In this document: one piece after another, positions 12,006 to 22,043 of the stretch
Layout: each line of letters begins with the position of its first letter
How positions within the stretch are numbered: the stretch's first letter is position 1
NCBI GenBank assembly: GCA_000320545.1
Contig: ADNK01000183.1
Location: 1 to 35,564, forward strand
DNA length: 35,564 nucleotides
DNA from: Bigelowiella natans CCMP2755
Taxonomy: Eukaryota > Cercozoa > Chlorarachniophyceae
Direction: 5' to 3'
Translations under genes and position numbers: made by a program
The notes under the pieces: model-generated
The model's input: the letters and a program-made list of their open reading frames with translations, nothing else
Database searches by the model: none
What the model was told of the DNA's origin: nothing

Positions 12006-13450
12006 CTAATAACATATTGTGATTCTACGCAACAAGGTGGATATTACATCGGAATCCTTGACGAGATTAAATTCTTTAATGAAGAAGATGAAATGCTGAA
12101 CATTGTAAAACAAACAAGAAAATTATTGCTTGGAAAGATAGAACATATCAATATTATACCTTGAAACACGTGTTCAGGTGTGCTTTAGAAAGGAACAAAA
12201 CGAGAATTATCAAAGAATTTTGATATGCATCACAACATTTGGTGGTAAAGAGATCTCAAGAAATGAATCTTACCATTAGCGCCGAGACTTTTTATCTTGT
12301 CAAAGTGGACATGATATATGTGGGCATATACTCGGAACATCCTTTTGTACATCACCTAAAATACACTACATTGTAAATGGAGTAATATTTATTAATTCTT
12401 CGATATGATTCATTGATGAACACCTTGACTTGCTTCATAAATCCGTGTGGAAATCTTGCTCCTATTACAATAAACGATATCAATGCGTAAACAAAGGCGA
12501 GAAATTCTTTCCAGCATCATTATTTCGAAATACACAAGACGAGAGATTATGCTGCAGCACCAGGTTCAACAGGAAAGAGTGCGGGGTCGGCTATCTGTTC
12601 ACCAGCCTGAAATGATAAATAACAAAAGAATTTTATTCCATGTGGTACGCATCATTAAATTATCAACCCAAGTCAAAAGCTTGTCAATGTACTCTGGGGC
12701 AGACATTTTCGTAGGCTTCTTATACTGGACACCATCTTTGGAAGAATCATTCAAAACCATTACCAAACCAACAATACCTCTTTTCGTGTTCGCTAACCTT
12801 GCCAAAGATATTCATATCTATATACATCACAACACTTAAGTGCTTAATTCAACATCGGATCGTCAATAAGTAGCAAGAAATTGTACGTTACTTTGCTCCA
12901 GCTGACATTATCTTACAGGATGCTTTACATTCCAGGCAGTCTTCACTTACTGTCCCATAAATCATGGATGCTGGCACAAATTAAAACACTAAATCTCTTT
13001 TGTCATTATCTATAAATTAGAAGTTCAAAGGAAATTACCTGCATTGTAGAAATGTACAGCTGAACACGTAATATACAAATATCATTTCATCAATAAATAA
13101 GCTATCAAAAATAATTGTCACACACAGTGTATCAAAGTATGTTTCTCACTATTCACAGCTATCCATTCTTTCTTATCTTCTCCATCTGGAAGCTTTACTG
13201 TTTCTTTCAAATCACCCCCCCCTAGACATATTTAGGTTTATGATAATGCGCTCAAACGAAAGGTTAGGGCATAGCATAGCAATACCTAACGAAAAGTTAG
13301 GGCATAAAAGTACCTAATGTTGCTTTCATAGTAGCTTTGATTGTTTCATTTACTTGTTGCTGTTTCTTCGACAGCTATTTTGTTTTCACAATGAACGATA
13401 CAACATTATGTTGTTACCTAATGAAATTTGACCTTTGGTGGCTTTTTCAT
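12006..13450 (-). CDS. MOB1: MOB kinase activator (Mob1-like), 12 exons
   Basis: Mob1 proteins bind and activate NDR/LATS-type AGC kinases in mitotic exit and Hippo-type pathways. Exons, 5' to 3' on the minus strand: 13450-13433, 13374-13314, 13221-13150, 13059-13039, 12970-12892, 12817-12798, 12735-12668, 12606-12561, 12461-12424, 12355-12274, 12182-12160, 12095-12006. They total 618 nt (205 residues plus stop), close to the usual 210-220. Family blocks align nearly ungapped: [83 protein letters not shown]. The zinc ligands are visible as Cys69 and Cys76 (Cys72 lies between; the spacing is two residues longer than usual) and His153 and His158. Five exons are 38 nt or shorter. The first 18-nt exon, and so the start codon, is the least certain part. 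Some features (WQD, KPT) also recall MOB3. Confidence 0.88.
13285..13301. repeat. Hairpin CCTAAC-GAAAA-GTTAGG in a Mob1 intron
   Basis: A perfect 6-bp inverted repeat with a 5-nt loop lies in the intron between 13313 and 13222. A similar element (CGAAAGGTTAGGGCATA) precedes it at about 13257-13273, so the core GTTAGGGCATA occurs twice in this intron. Function unknown. Confidence 0.6.
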
Positions 13451-14295
13451 TGTGGCTTTTCCATTTTTCTCCCTATAGAGATGGAGCCGAAATTCATTTC
13501 AAATAAAAATGAAAAAACATCTTTGCTACCAGAACATGTATGCACCAGCAGCAGTTGTTTTATTCTCATTTTTTGCATCATCTCCTTTCTCTTGCTTCTC
13601 CTCCAAATCATCTTCTCTGGCAGGTTCACTTCTAGATACTTTTTTCTTTCCCACAAGAGCTGACGGAGAAATCGGATTTAATTGTGAGCTGTCACGTCCC
13701 CAGAAGAGATGCAATCAATTTCATTTAGTATTCAAATTGTTTTCGATTGGTGAGAGAATAAGAGATAACAAATTGAATACGTCACACAACATCCTAGGAT
13801 GATGTAACGACACAACGAAACAGGAAGACACCAACACGCAAACCACCTCCCATTCTTTCTCGATGGGAGAAAACGATCTCACCACAAAAAAAGGTTAATT
13901 ATCTTTTCGGCTCTCGTCGCCTTTCGTGCTCAAAGCCATCATAAGTCGTACGCCCTGAATTCCCCTGCGATTCATTGGCCTCTCCATGTTTTTAGTGGAT
14001 AGATTTTTCAGAATCCTTTGCATGCTGGCAAAACAAGCAAGCAACACCAAAAATCTAGTCTTTCTTACGGTAGTTCCGATTTGTTGGATTTCCTGCAGGA
14101 AAGCCCAAACACGGAGGATAAAATCTATAAATTAGGCAAGATCTTTGTCGCATGAAGAAATAGCCTGTACAGTTCGCGCTCACTCTGAGGGCATATAAAA
14201 CTTAACGATCAAATAGGGTGGTGACTACTCCTCTCCCAGCTCTCTGGTATCGAAACGACGGGCTGGTAAAGCGGTATAGACACAACACTGCCAGG
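13451..14295. promoter_or_regulatory. Divergent promoter interval between Mob1 and PKG
   Basis: The two genes point away from each other across 845 bp. A TATA-like TATAAAA lies at 14194-14200, about 95 bp before the PKG start codon; another AT-rich CTATAAATTAGG lies near 14126. No CTAGCTAG words occur here, unlike the spacers behind gene ends. An open frame on the minus strand (13526-13714) is lysine and glutamate rich and could be an extra 5' exon of Mob1, but nothing confirms it. Confidence 0.5.
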
Positions 14296-17200
14296 ATGTC
14301 TGAACAGGCAGCTGATATTCTAATAAAGAAAGCGGAAGGGAAGCGGACTCAGCTTCCACCGCCATCACGATCTTCAATCAAACGAATATCTACGAATCTG
14401 AAAAACGTCCCTATTCTCTCTAAGCTCACAGATGAGGAGCTTGGGAATGTTCAAAAGGTCTTGTTTTGGCCCTTGATTTTACATAAATCTCATAAACCAA
14501 CACGTTCAGGCCTGCAGCAAGTTTTCGGTTCATGCACGCGAAGTTATTTTTCGGCAAGGGGATGTGGGAGATGCGTTTTACATCATTACAAGTGGCAGTG
14601 CCAAAGTTCTCTACACATCGGTAGAATACACTAACTGTGTAAATCTCATCGAAGCGATTAATGCAAAGGCTTACAAGAAGGAGCAATATCATTTAGGCTG
14701 AGGGTAAAACACGGGAGATTGCTGCTTTGAAGGCAGGAGATTACTTTGGTAAGAAATTATTTTTATCAACAATTGTAACAAACTATAGTTTAATGTTACA
14801 TTTAATGTTAAAGGTGAAAGTGCGCTCCTAAATCGCGCACCAAGAGGAGCTTCTGTGGTAGCGGCTGAGGAATGCATGTCAGCCGAAAATCAAGAGAACA
14901 TTTTATGTCGTTGCAGTATATTTAACGATATAATCTTCATTCAGACTTCTCATGTGGAGTGTGGATGCATTTAAGAAACTTTTTCCGTCGCTGAACGTCA
15001 CATTTGCTAAACGAGGAGCAATTAGTGCTGAAGTAAGAAATTTTAGAATCAAAAGTTGGGTTCAGCCGAAAATTGGATACCCCAAAATTTGTAGGATGAC
15101 AGTATAGGAGCAAGTAGATTTAAACCTCCTGTCGAAGCAAGACGAAACAAGTCGAAAGGTCGTGCGAAAAACTTCGAGTTTTATCTCAATGTTTATTTTT
15201 CTTTCTCTCTCAGAGGTTGCGCAGAAGATCGCTTCTGTTGTAACAGAAAATCCCATGTTCAGGGCTTTGACGGAACACGTCATAAACAATGTGATTGCAA
15301 TGATGTACAAGATTACAATAAAGAAAGGTCTCCACAATCTTAATTTATATTTATGGTGATCTACCATGCACAAAATTTTATATTTTGAAATAGGCACGTC
15401 ACCCATCCAGCAAGGACAAATGGGAGACCTCCTTTATGTAGTTGAAAATGGATCTTTTTGTGTAATTCGTAACGGAGTGGTTGTAGGAAGCCTCGGTATT
15501 AAAATTTTCTAAAAATCATAATTTTACATACCTATTCTTAAGTATCTCTGTAAATTGCAGGGGGTTGGTCTTTGTTTGGAGAATTAGCTCTGATGTATAA
15601 TGCACCCCGTGCAGCAACAGTTACAGCTCTTTCAGATTCGGTAGCCGGAGATTGAATTGAAACATGAAGGCATCGCAAATCAATCCTCTATTGTTTAGGC
15701 GGTATGGGTTGTGGATAGATTTACATTCCGTCGAATTCTAAGGACTGTAAGCGAAGAGGTTAGAGTACTGGATTCGATGAAAGATTTCTGCAACTAATTT
15801 ATATCTTGTTCAGGATCTAACACAGAACGTATGGTTTCTGTCGAAAGTTCCTCTTTTGGCACCACTAGCGCAGTACGAAAGAGAGAAAATAGCGGAGGCC
15901 CTTGAAGAGATTAAATATCGAAAGGCAAATTAGATTCAAAATTGATCATGAGAGTGAGTATAATTGATTTAACATTTTGGGCATACTACAAAAGGGAACT
16001 GCAGTTGTTGAAGAAGGAAAGCATGGAAGCTGCATGTACATTGTAAAGTCTGGAGAGTTAGAGGTATATTCTTAAATTCTTTGTAAATTAATTTTTTGTA
16101 AAGTGACTACAATACCGCAATTGTATTGAAGGTCATCAAAGAAGGTGAAAAGGTGCATACTTACAAAACTGGGGATTTCTTTGGTGAAAGGGCTCTAATG
16201 CTGAAATCAGTAACAACTTTTATGATCTACTACGATAAACAGAATCATAAATATCAACATATAGGCCAGGGGGAAAAGGGCTGCTTCAGTGAAGTGTGTC
16301 TCTGACTGCATGCTGCTTAAATTAGATCGGATGGCTGTGGTAAGAAATACTATTCAACATAAATTCGTTCCTGTTACAGATATTTTTTGGGAAAAGGAAT
16401 TACTTCTTGGACCAATACATGGGCTTCTGGAGGAGAAAAGCAAATCTTACGACAAATTGTAACTGCTGTATTCTCCACATCTATTGGGCCATAAAGCAAA
16501 TTTTGTCATATTTCAGAAAAGATATTCCCGACGAAAGAAAAGATTCCAAATACATTTTTCAACTAAAGGATCTGGAATTTGGAAGGTATTAATAGTTTAA
16601 CTCTTCTGTACAATAGCAAAACTTTTTCATTTTGTATATTTTGCAGAATATTGGGTCGAGGATCATTCGGAGTTGTCCGTATTATCACTGATCCGGATAA
16701 AAATGGTCTTCAGAAGTGTGATTAAATCAAATCCCAGTGTGATTGGTAATTTTTCCTTTAGTTTACGCCCTCAAAAAGATATCGAAGGCACATGTTGTTG
16801 CGCATTCACAACAGGCAAGACTAAATGATCTCAGAATAAATTATGTCTCGCTTAAAACTGATTCATCGTATATTCATCTTACTCTTTATCTGCCTCTTCT
16901 TTATCAGACACATCATATGAATGAGAAGAAAGTTATGGATATACTAAATCACCCATTTCTTGTAAAGCTATATGCGACCTTTAGAGATGATGAATTCGTC
17001 TACATGCTACTCGAGCTCTGCAATGTATACTAGACATTTGTATTTTTAATTGAAGTGTATAATCACTAACATTATGTATATATTCAGGGTGGGGAATTAT
17101 TTACTTTGTTACGAGCACACATATGTTTTCCATTGAAGACTGCCCAGTTTTATGCAGCATCTGTAATATATTTTATTAATACTGCGTGAAACGCCTGAAG

Positions 17201-18205
17201 ATGAAACATCTACAGGTTACGATGATGTTCGAATACATGCACAGTTTAGGGATAATTTATAGAGATTTAAAACCTGGTAATTTAACCCATCGGTTACATC
17301 AAAAATTCATTTTATGAAAGTGTTGAAGAATTTATCCACTTCCTCTCAGAGAATCTTTTGATCGATGGCCACGGGTTTTTAAAGCTAACAGATTTCGGTT
17401 TCGCAAAAGAAACAAATGGGAAGACCACCTATACTTTATGTGGCACACCCGACTATCTTTCCCCCGAAATTCTGACAGGGTGATTGTAACTCCTTTTTCT
17501 TAAATCATCCTTAGAGTTGCTATGTTTTAGTTCTGGACACGGTGTTGGAGTGGATTGGTGGTGTCTGGGAGTGTTGCTGTATGAAATGATAAGCAGCTAT
17601 GCTCCTTTCTTTGATGAGTCTCAAACTGTGACATTCCAGAAAATATTGCAGGTGAAGAGAATTTAACTTTTTACCATGCATCTGTTAGGAGCATTTTACA
17701 CATTAATCAAACTATTTTGTTTCAAGGAAAATCCCCGGTTCACTTCGGACTTTTCTGCTACATCAAAAGATCTGATAAGGCAACTTCTGCGAAAAAAACC
17801 AACGAAGAGGCTTGGAGTGACTAGTGTAAGAATCACAGTTTATGTTCATAATAATTTCCCTTTTCGTCATACCAATTTATTTATTCAGGGTGGGGCTTCA
17901 CGAGTCAGGAAACATGCCTTCTTTAAGGGATTTGACTTCAATGCTCTTCTAGAGCGGCAACTAAAACCACCCATCATTCCCAAGGTAGGTTACGGATGCT
18001 TCCATTTTGAACTTTTATCATCCGTACCCATATCGCAACCTATGTGAAGATCTCACGAACTCTTTACTTCTGAATGTTTTAGGTAAAAAGTCCGTCTGAT
18101 GTCTCTGCATTTGACAAATATGATGAAGCCGAGATTCAAAGAGAGAAACGAGCATGGAATCCACCCAAGGGTTACAATGATGATTGGGAAAAATGTTTTG
18201 GCTGA
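14296..18205 (+). CDS. PKG: Cyclic-nucleotide-dependent protein kinase (PKG type), three cNMP-binding domains, 25 exons
   Basis: A serine/threonine kinase held inactive until cyclic nucleotide binds its N-terminal domains. Exons: 14296-14457, 14510-14638, 14697-14748, 14814-14877, 14945-15032, 15216-15327, 15394-15495, 15561-15640, 15699-15758, 15814-15924, 15995-16063, 16132-16209, 16265-16339, 16397-16458, 16517-16585, 16647-16705, 16762-16814, 16908-17024, 17088-17162, 17216-17276, 17350-17479, 17531-17651, 17727-17825, 17889-17984, 18083-18205; total 2,247 nt, 748 residues. Binding domains lie at about residues 50-150, 165-265 and 285-395, with cassettes [30 protein letters not shown] and [18 protein letters not shown] (the last with an insertion). 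The kinase has GRGSFG (near 441), YALKK with Lys462, IYRDLKPEN with Asp556, DFG at 574-576 and [10 protein letters not shown], then an AGC tail. Animals have two such domains and apicomplexans four. Two introns appear to be GC-AG. No N-terminal acylation signal is seen. Confidence 0.93.
15925..15994 (+). other. Probable GC-AG intron in the PKG gene
   Basis: The exon ends KYRK and the next begins [11 protein letters not shown], which is how this domain family reads. The only junction that keeps the frame is AAAG|GCAAAT at the donor, with no GT nearby, and ACAAAAG at the acceptor. Length 70 nt. Confidence 0.7.
16815..16907 (+). other. Probable GC-AG intron in the PKG kinase domain
   Basis: The exon ends [11 protein letters not shown] and the next begins [10 protein letters not shown], a junction inside a block conserved in AGC kinases, so its place is fixed. 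The donor is ACAG|GCAAGA, the classical strong form of a GC donor, and the acceptor TTATCAG. Length 93 nt. Confidence 0.8.
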
Positions 18206-19206
18206 CAATCCACCCATCATGTTACATGTTATCTTAAAGCTTGGACTCTAGTTGTACATTTTTACTCCACTTCGCAGCATGCGAGTGATATGTCATGAAT
18301 GTAAATAGTATATATCTGTTACTCGACGACGGGTTACCACGCTCAGATTACGCAAAGCACATAATGAGACTTCGCATGTGTTCTAGTGTTCGCTTCCAAT
18401 TTAGCAATGCAATGGCGGATGAAAACTGTAGAGACATGTGTCTACAGATACCTGTGTCTCCATGCGCTACGCTTGCGTGCGACCCCTACCTCTAGATCTC
18501 GCTATGCGGGCTGCGTGGGCCATTGCGTTGAGCAATCGACTGGTGAGCCACCCGGCTAGTCGGTGTGCCCTGGCTACTAGCTGGTATCGTACCCATTGTA
18601 ATAGCTAGCTGGATCTGTGCGCGCGGTGCCAAGTTTCAAGCAGTATCACACAGCTAGACAGTAGTGCCACGCTAGCACGCTAGCACGCTCTAGCGCTAGT
18701 CCAGTAGTACCACGTACATGCGATGTGCAGTTATTGCATGTGTGCGATGCGCCGCCGATCGCATGGCTGCATTATTGTTGTGCTCGATCGCATGCCGATC
18801 ATCATTGCGGCATGGGAACGTAAATAACATGCATGTTGCACTAGTCTTGTAGTGCATATTTCGTGTAGATTCGATAATTTTAGACTTGAAATAAAATATG
18901 AAATCATGCTCTCTATCTACTGTTTGCATATTGTATCGCATCTGCTATCATGATGATCGCGATGGTGTACGTGTGACCGTCATGTTCTAGTGTTGACATC
19001 TGCTGCACTATGTTTTTGTAAGCTCAACATTTATGCAGTAACATGGTAGGCATCGCATTAATTATGGACATCTTTAAAGTGCACCAAATGTTTCTCTAGT
19101 GATGTTTGGATACTTTCAGTCATCTTCAAGAACTTTTAGAGCAGTTGGCTTTCCCTGAACGCACAGGGATTAACATCAGCACAGACTTAATTATTCATAA
19201 AAATTA
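18206..19206. other. Convergent intergenic region with a CTAG cluster
   Basis: This is the spacer between the 3' ends of PKG (+) and LSM1 (-). CTAG words cluster at about 18500-18700, including AGCACGCTAGCACGCTCTAG near 18672. The remainder is ordinary AT-rich sequence with no supported gene. Confidence 0.8.
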
Positions 19207-20018
19207 TTAAACCTCAGCTTTGAGCTCCTTAGCCTTTTTCTGAAGAACCTCTTTCGTCACAGGCTCTAGACGACTTTCCAATTTGGGATCCTGTGAGATA
19301 ATACTTTTTAAAACACCATCATCACAGCAAAAAGTTTTATTTGAGGAAAGCAATATCTGTACCACGTCGCCCATCATAACAACGTTATCTCCACGGATAA
19401 CATACACACCAGCCTCCTAATTAAATAGATTTTGTATTAGATTTTGTATCCGGGTATACGAGGATGCTTTAGAACATACCTTGCTGTCTGTGTAATACTT
19501 ATCCACAGCTTCCCTTATTCTTGCATTGACTAGCACGATGTTTGCATTTCTATCGAAGGTGCTGGAAGAAATGGGATTGGGAAATAAATCACAATTTTCA
19601 AATGAAATTAAGTATTCACGACCTAAGATTCCCAACGATATTGCGTCCGTCTCGTAACACTACTAGCATTCGCTTGTCAAGGAAGCTTATGAGTGACGTT
19701 CGAACTGCGTGCCTGGAAACATTGCATTCAAATTGAGCACTGAATCAAACCACCTAACACAGAAAATGAAGTATTCTTACTCAACAAAGGGGTCCGTTTG
19801 TTGTTGGACCTGGTATAAGAATGAGATCAAGATCAGAACTACCGTCGAATTTAAGAATAACGCTACTCAATAACAACCTTGTGGTTAGTTCTTGGTGGAC
19901 CTCCACCATAAGTATTATGTGACTGATAATGATAGTTTTGCTGATGGTGACGCTGATCCCGAACAGGTGTTGCGTTGGTGCCACTGGTGGACGAGGGGAC
20001 CGGGTGACCCTTCCGCAT
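19207..20018 (-). CDS. LSM1: LSM1, U6-like Sm protein of the mRNA-decay Lsm1-7 ring
   Basis: Lsm1 is the subunit that defines the cytoplasmic Lsm1-7 ring, which binds oligoadenylated mRNA 3' ends and promotes decapping with Pat1. Exons 5' to 3' on the minus strand: 20018-19878, 19809-19781, 19712-19623, 19561-19480, 19416-19363, 19290-19207; total 480 nt, 159 residues. The Sm1 motif reads LDKRMLVVLRDGRNIVGNL and continues into FDRNANIVLVNA; Sm2 is VYVIRGDNVVMMGDV at residues 118-132. The acidic-basic tail ending KAKELKAEV follows the Sm fold, as in Lsm1. The first 47 residues (Gly, Ser, Thr, His and Gln rich) are not conserved and their start codon is chosen only because it is the first in-frame Met after a plausible promoter; a longer start at 20153 is possible but would add a hydrophobic segment unlike any Lsm protein. 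The intron placed at 19362-19291 is needed because read-through would break the family match. Confidence 0.9.
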
Positions 20019-20493
20019 ATGCCTTCCCAACTGCAAGGATGGCTGCTTGCTTGTTTTTGTTTGCTTTAAAGCAGCGGAAAGAAGGACGACGACAAGACAA
20101 ATTGCGAACGGAGAAAGAACGGACGAAAAGACACGAACACGAACGAACAGCAAGTGAAATGCTGAGTTCTCTACATCAATACTCAGTCAGAAAGGCAGGC
20201 GAAAAGATAAACTTAAAAGCAGAGGGAGCTCCTCTTGGTATTCATTTCTCGGTTCTTCTGCATCTTTCTCCCTTTGTGTCAGTGGTTTAACTATTGGGTG
20301 ATGTGGAAAATAATCAGATTTGTCCCTAAAAAACCTAGGGGGGACCGGACGAAAGCACCCCTTAAAAAGTTATTCTAATGGGAAAAGGCCTTATTTAATT
20401 CAAAATTTGAAGGTATGATAGGTCTTAATATGCCTCCTTACCCAAGCTGCAATTGAAGCCTCTACCTTCGCCAGAAATCCACAGGCGGGTGCG
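20019..20493. promoter_or_regulatory. Divergent promoter interval between LSM1 and the SGNH-like gene
   Basis: The 475 bp between two divergent start codons contain no CTAGCTAG words, no microsatellite and no TATA motif that I would trust. A purine-rich block (about 20065-20160) lies on the LSM1 side and a C/T-rich block (20250-20280) on the other. Confidence 0.45.
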
Positions 20494-22043
20494 ATGCCCC
20501 CGAGCAGATCGTCCATTGAAATGCTTCTACATTCTCTACTCCTCCTCGCTCCCTTCTCTAGTGCTGCTTGGTACCAAGGAGCACCTTCTCAAACGGTTAA
20601 GGATGCTTACGCTACTAGGAGCAAAATTAAGGATCCTCCCACAACCTTCCCGGAAATGTCTTCGTTGCAGTGGGCTGAAATGCCACCCATGAGAGGTGCT
20701 TTCAGAACTCCTGAAGCTGGTATATGCATAGCAGCACGTCTGTTCTCGATGGTGAAATACCAGATGGATCAGTGCCTTGTCCAGTTCCCTCTTACCGTGC
20801 TTCCTGTAAATAGAACGAGTGAATACCAGGAGGCAGGCGTTCACGCAACAAAAGTTTCCTTGCTTGAGATTCAAGAAGATTATTGGAATCCATACTTTGA
20901 TTCTCGTTGGTGCGCGAAGCAGTCAGAAAAGTGGGGATTAGTTGCTCGTGGACAACCAGAGGGATACCCAACCCTACGGCAGGGTGAATTTGTGACAGTA
21001 TTGGGCTCCGCCAATTCTTATGGCGCCACCATCGATATCGGGAAGGCATGGACAGAGATACTCGGAAAGTGAGCAAAGAGAATCTAATTTTCTATCCTAA
21101 AAATAGTAATTTCTGATGTAGTTTCTGATGGACTTGTACCTCTACAGGCAAACAGGAACCCAAATAATCAACATTGCCACTGGCGGTGCCGGTCCAGGAT
21201 ACTACATTGCAGGCTGGCCTCAATTCGAACAGTATCTCATAAAAGCAAAACTTGTCGTAGTGCAGGTGCGCCCATGTACAGAATCATATCTGAACATCTA
21301 AATGAATTTCGCTCATCAAAATCACTATCAGGCTATGAGCGGGCGCTCCGTCGCAATTCCACGTTTTTTACCAGGATCCCAGGCTATTCGTAACTTAGCT
21401 GTTTTGGGATGCGATTTGAAATGGAAGGTTCAGGGGCAAGGAGTAGATGTGTTACCTTTCCTTCAGACCCTATGGAACACTAACCGTACAACGGCTCGTA
21501 CCCTTCTTAATGAAATGCGTCAAGAGCAGGAGAAAGAATACCTCCAGTATGTAGAAAAATGCAATCTATTGTTGACATGTTGCTGAGTGATGATTTTTCA
21601 AACATTACAGGTTAGCTGATATGATCAAGACCGTGAATCCGAACGTGAAAGTTGCTATAATGTGGATGTCAAAGCGAGACCTGGATAATACTTTCACACC
21701 TGATACGACCGATAACATTGGAAAGATTATGGATTTTCCACATTTTGTTGATAAGACTATGTTAAGCCGTATTGGCTTAAAGTACGATTACGTTGTGAAT
21801 ATCAAACGTCCTCCAGATGTGAGTGTTGAATCGTGGGAAAGCGAACTTGTGGAAAATCATTACTGCGGATGTGAAAGTTTTGCTAAAGAGGTTTGCTCGC
21901 TCTCCGAGTATAGAAATAACTTCGAGAGAAATGAAAAATGTGCTTGCAAGGCTGTCAAACAAGATTACTACTCGACATCAACTGTTCATGCTCAAACCGC
22001 GAAGGAAATAGGAAAACTTATCACGTCTCTTTCAGCACCTTAA
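20494..22043 (+). CDS. Secreted SGNH/GDSL-like protein resembling DUF6473
   Basis: Four exons: 20494-21068, 21148-21265, 21332-21546, 21611-22043; total 1,341 nt, 446 residues. A second Met at 20521 gives a cleaner signal peptide, MLLHSLLLLAPFSSA, so secretion is likely. The central part has the look of an SGNH hydrolase fold: VTVLGSANSYG (block I, candidate nucleophile Ser172 or Ser175), INIATGGAGPGYY (block II), LVVVQAMSGRSV at the block III position but without the usual Asn, and a C-terminal VHAQTAKEIGKLI with His429. The order, plus FPHFVDKTML, recalls the bacterial DUF6473 family, which I know mainly from alphaproteobacteria. A cysteine cluster (residues about 376-413, including CGC and CAC) is specific to this protein. 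Substrate unknown; loss of block III Asn may mean altered or no catalysis. Confidence 0.75.

Noticed and set aside
11976-12164. A 62-codon plus-strand frame.
   Set aside because: It is antisense to the last two exons of the Mob1 gene, whose minus-strand reading matches the family.
13337-13802. Plus-strand frames of about 100 codons.
   Set aside because: They overlap the first Mob1 exons in antisense and have no start or splice support.
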